DNA from: CAZLBV01 sp964557845
GTDB taxonomy: Bacteria; Acidobacteriota; Aminicenantia; Aminicenantales; Aminicenantaceae
DNA: 8,522 nucleotides
Direction: 5' to 3'
Assembly (NCBI GenBank): GCA_964557845.1
Contig: CAZLBV010000117.1
Coordinates: 1-8,522 of the forward strand
Shown: in pieces, positions 6,742-8,522 of the stretch
Numbering within the stretch: position 1 is the first letter of the stretch
Layout of the letters: each line of letters starts with the position of its first letter
Translations under genes and position numbers: made by a program
The notes under the pieces: generated by a model
Told to the model about the DNA's origin: nothing
Databases searched by the model: none
The model's input: only the letters and a program-made list of their open reading frames with translations

Positions 6742-6781
6742 GAATGGGAGAATGAGTCAATGGGTGGATGTGTGGATAGGC
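6742..6781. repeat. Degenerate 8-bp tandem repeat, five units
   Basis: Five consecutive octamers can be read: GAATGGGA, GAATGAGT, CAATGGGT, GGATGTGT, GGATAGGC (consensus about GAATGGGT). They lie in the 168-bp spacer between the convergent GGDEF and tag genes, which has no convincing gene. This looks like a decayed microsatellite-type array. Confidence 0.5.
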
Positions 6782-6806
6782 ATCAAATTTCGGGTTTAAG
6801 ATTTAA

Positions 6807-6834
6807 TTCTGACTTCTGTCTTTTATCTTCTCTT
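6807..6834. repeat. Degenerate 7-bp pyrimidine-rich tandem repeat
   Basis: Heptamers TTCTGAC, TTCTGTC, TTTTATC and TTCTCTT follow one another, and a pyrimidine-rich tail continues to about 6843. The array lies 25 bp beyond the octamer array, just past the 3' end of the tag gene. No coding or hairpin potential seen. Confidence 0.4.
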
Positions 6835-6853
6835 CTTATTTCTAGGTATTGGT

Positions 6854-7420
6854 TCAGGATAATAATTCTTTGTGGCGGAAGCAGTCCACAACATGATCAT
6901 TGACCAGACCGGCTGCCTGCATAAATGCATAGCAAATAGTCGGGCCAACAAAGGTGAATCCTCTTTTGACCAGATCTTTACTCATAGCTTCAGATTCAGG
7001 AGTTTTTGCCGGAATCTCGGATATTTCCCTGAAAGAATTTTGTATGGTTTTGTATCCGACAAATTTCCAGATATAGGAATCAAAGCTCCCAGCTTCCTCC
7101 TGTATCCTGAGGAAGGCCTCGGCATTATTTACTGCGGCTTCTATCTTAAGCCGGTTCCTGATTATCCCCTTATCAGAGAGAAGCTGCCTGATTTTTTCCG
7201 GTCCGTATCGGATAATTTTATTAGGATCGAATCTATCGAATGCATTTCTGAAATTTTCTCTTTTTTTCAAAATGGTCAGCCAGCTCAATCCGGCCTGCAT
7301 GCCGTCGAGGATGAGGAATTCGAACAACATCCGGTCATCATGTAAAGGCACGCCCCATTCTTCATCATGGTATTTTTGATAGAGCAGATCGCCTTCTGCC
7401 CATGCACATCTGGTTATCAA
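6854..7420 (-). CDS. tag: DNA-3-methyladenine glycosylase I
   Basis: 188 residues, co-linear with E. coli Tag. The enzyme removes 3-methyladenine from alkylated DNA in the cytoplasm, starting base-excision repair. Seen: RCAW at the N-terminus, YHDEEWGVP (17-25), QAGLSWLTILKKRENFR (42-58), FDPNKI, GIIRNRLKI (85-93), GFTFVGPTICYAFMQAAGLV (154-173) and NDHVVDC (174-180). The Tag-specific zinc ligands are all conserved (Cys5, His18, His176, Cys180). At the base-contact position of E. coli Glu38 there is Asp39 (LDGMQAGLSW), a conservative but notable change. Start is uncertain. TTG 7420 aligns with the family start but has no ribosome site close by. AGGA (7444-7441) is 8 nt upstream of an in-frame ATA at 7432-7430, which would add four residues (Met-Asn-Lys-Pro). 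Divergent from pgsB; no related repair gene adjoins. The identification is secure. Confidence 0.95.
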   Translation of the reverse strand: MITRCAWAEGDLLYQKYHDEEWGVPLHDDRMLFEFLILDGMQAGLSWLTILKKRENFRNAFDRFDPNKIIRYGPEKIRQLLSDKGIIRNRLKIEAAVNNAEAFLRIQEEAGSFDSYIWKFVGYKTIQNSFREISEIPAKTPESEAMSKDLVKRGFTFVGPTICYAFMQAAGLVNDHVVDCFRHKELLS

Positions 7421-7533
7421 GGGTTTGTTTATGTCTTTAGTCCTAGAAATATTTTTATATAAATATATTTATAATGCAACCGGAGTGAGAATATAAAGAA
7501 TACAAATGTTTTTTGTGAGGAGATTTCGTTATA
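7421..7533. promoter_or_regulatory. AT-rich divergent promoter region of tag and pgsB, with palindrome
   Basis: The gap between the divergent tag and pgsB genes is strongly AT-rich. It holds a perfect 16-bp palindrome TATAAATATATTTATA (7458-7473), which places a TATAAA on each strand, and a consensus -10 TATAAT (7470-7475, plus strand) overlapping its right edge. No good -35 lies 16-18 bp upstream of that -10, so the exact promoters are unresolved. AGGAG (7518-7522) is the ribosome site of pgsB. Confidence 0.45.
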
Positions 7534-8522
7534 ATGAATGCTCTAATCTGTGATTATGTGAGAAATATGGTACCAAGACATCTAATTTTTATTGGTGTTC
7601 TGATAATTATAGTTGTCCTTTTGTTGTTAGGGGAACGTCTTAAGTTGAAAAAATACAGAAAGAAGATCCCTCTGCGCATCTGTGTGACCGGGACCAGAGG
7701 GAAATCCAGTGTTACTAGGCTCATTGCCGGAAGCCTGCGAGAAGCGGGGATGAGAGTCTTGGCCAAGACCACCGGATCCAAACCAATGCTTATCTATCCG
7801 GATGGAACCGAAAACCTGGTCAAACGCCGAGGAAAACCCAACATTCTTGAAACCAAAAATATTCTCACTAGGGCAGCTCGATTAGGGAGCGATGTGCTAG
7901 TGACAGAACTTATGAGCATCCAGCCGGAATGTATGTATTCTGAATCCGTGCAGATGCTGGATCCATCCATACTAGTGGTTACCAATATCCGTCCTGACCA
8001 CCAGGAACAGTGGGGGTATTCAAAAAAATCGATTTACCGCGCGTTCACCCATGCGATCCCAAAAAGTTGTGCGCTGTTTTTACCCGAGGAAGAAAGCGCC
8101 TTATTTTCAGTTAAACCCTTAGATCGCCCCGGGTTGGAGACTAAATTTATTCCGCAGGATCTTCCTGAGGAACTCACAAACCGGACAAACCGGGTTTTGC
8201 CCCACGAATTCGATCAGAATATAAGGCTGGCCCTGGCAGTGGCCGAATATTTGGGGGTAAAAAAGGAGGCTGCTTTAAAAGGGATGGCGAAAGCCCCGCC
8301 TGATTTTGGCAGTCTGCGCGCCTGGAAGTCCAGTCCGGCTGATTCCGATGAAAAATATATTTCTGTCAGTGCCTTTGCGGCCAACGATCCCCAGTCGACG
8401 CAAATGGTAATAGATAAGATCATAGACAGTGGTTTAAAGAATGGAAAAAAGCTTATTGGGATCTTAAATCTACGGGAAGACAGGGCGGATCGTACTCTTC
8501 AGTGGCTACGGGGATTTCGGGC
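7534..8522 (+). CDS. pgsB: Poly-gamma-glutamate synthase subunit PgsB/CapB (3' end cut by window)
   Basis: Open for 329 codons to the right edge; Bacillus PgsB is about 393 residues, so most of the gene is present. PgsB is the ATP-dependent amide ligase (Mur-ligase-like) that polymerises glutamate with membrane partners PgsC and PgsA. Residues 17-33 form one membrane segment, followed by a basic stretch. P-loop GTRGKSS is at 53-59, AKTTGSKP at 77-84, VTELMSIQPE at 123-132 (Glu125) and NIRPDHQEQWG at 151-161. Further on, GMAKAPPDFGSLR, FAANDPQST and NLREDRADRT closely parallel Bacillus PgsB. ATG 7534 is preceded by AGGAG with an 11-nt spacer. ATG 7567 (residue 12) is an alternative that would put the membrane segment near the N-terminus, as in Bacillus. 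The TonB receptor implies a diderm host, so the polymer may be a capsule, a released product or a different polyamide. pgsC would be expected just beyond the window. Confidence 0.9.
   Translation, partial: MNALICDYVRNMVPRHLIFIGVLIIIVVLLLLGERLKLKKYRKKIPLRICVTGTRGKSSVTRLIAGSLREAGMRVLAKTTGSKPMLIYPDGTENLVKRRGKPNILETKNILTRAARLGSDVLVTELMSIQPECMYSESVQMLDPSILVVTNIRPDHQEQWGYSKKSIYRAFTHAIPKSCALFLPEEESALFSVKPLDRPGLETKFIPQDLPEELTNRTNRVLPHEFDQNIRLALAVAEYLGVKKEAALKGMAKAPPDFGSLRAWKSSPADSDEKYISVSAFAANDPQSTQMVIDKIIDSGLKNGKKLIGILNLREDRADRTLQWLRGFR

Noticed and set aside
6872..7345. 157-codon open frame on the plus strand
   Set aside because: It is antisense to tag, whose family motifs and zinc ligands are unmistakable; the plus-strand product shows no recognisable domain and the frame is explained by tag codon use.
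7554..8423. Minus-strand frames of 63-75 codons
   Set aside because: They are shadows of the pgsB reading frame, which has a full set of family motifs.
1..8522. CRISPR array, tRNA, rRNA, insertion sequence or prophage
   Set aside because: No regularly spaced repeats with unique spacers, no tRNA cloverleaf or rRNA stretch noticed, and no transposase, integrase or terminal inverted repeats among the coding regions.

Overview
The window carries seven protein genes and no RNA gene, CRISPR array, insertion sequence or phage gene that I can see. The TonB-dependent outer-membrane receptor indicates a diderm (Gram-negative-type) bacterium. Base composition is moderate, below 50% GC by eye, and start codons are unusually mixed: two ATG, two GTG and three TTG. 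I cannot name the lineage from sequence alone. The mix of TonB receptor, DAK2-DegV fusion, DUF1295 protein and a PgsB-type ligase would fit an uncultured environmental phylum such as Aminicenantes, but that is a low-confidence guess.

Layout: (1) 29-2008, minus strand: TonB-dependent receptor. (2) 2009-2214: divergent regulatory region with a Fur-box-like dyad, a short direct repeat and a good promoter for the rightward gene. (3) 2215-4779, plus strand: a two-gene unit with a 9-nt gap. It encodes a one-polypeptide fatty-acid-kinase-like protein (FakA-type DAK2 and linker domains fused to a FakB-type DegV domain), then a DUF1295 integral membrane protein. (4) 4845-5783, minus strand: TIGR01777/SDR39U1-type NAD(P)-binding epimerase-family protein. 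(5) 5784-5980: divergent regulatory region with a promoter for each flanking gene and a perfect 8-bp-arm dyad lying on one -35 element. (6) 5981-6685, plus strand: small membrane-anchored GGDEF diguanylate cyclase with an apparent terminator at its stop codon. (7) 6686-6853: convergent spacer made largely of degenerate 8-bp and 7-bp tandem repeats. (8) 6854-7420 or 7432, minus strand: DNA-3-methyladenine glycosylase I (tag). (9) 7421-7533: very AT-rich divergent promoter region with a 16-bp palindrome. (10) 7534 to the right edge, plus strand: most of a poly-gamma-glutamate synthase PgsB gene, cut by the window end.

How the parts relate: the kinase-like fusion and the DUF1295 protein look co-transcribed and suggest handling of exogenous or recycled fatty acids or other lipids at the inner membrane. 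The SDR39U1-like protein faces them convergently, but nothing proves a shared pathway. The other genes (c-di-GMP synthesis, alkylation repair, iron or nutrient receptor, poly-gamma-glutamate polymer) look like independent housekeeping or envelope functions. I found no obvious wholly new system. The most informative points are the FakA-FakB fusion, the operator-like dyad at 5827-5847, the corrected starts of the SDR and GGDEF genes, the possible ATA start of tag, and the truncated-sensor look of the diguanylate cyclase.
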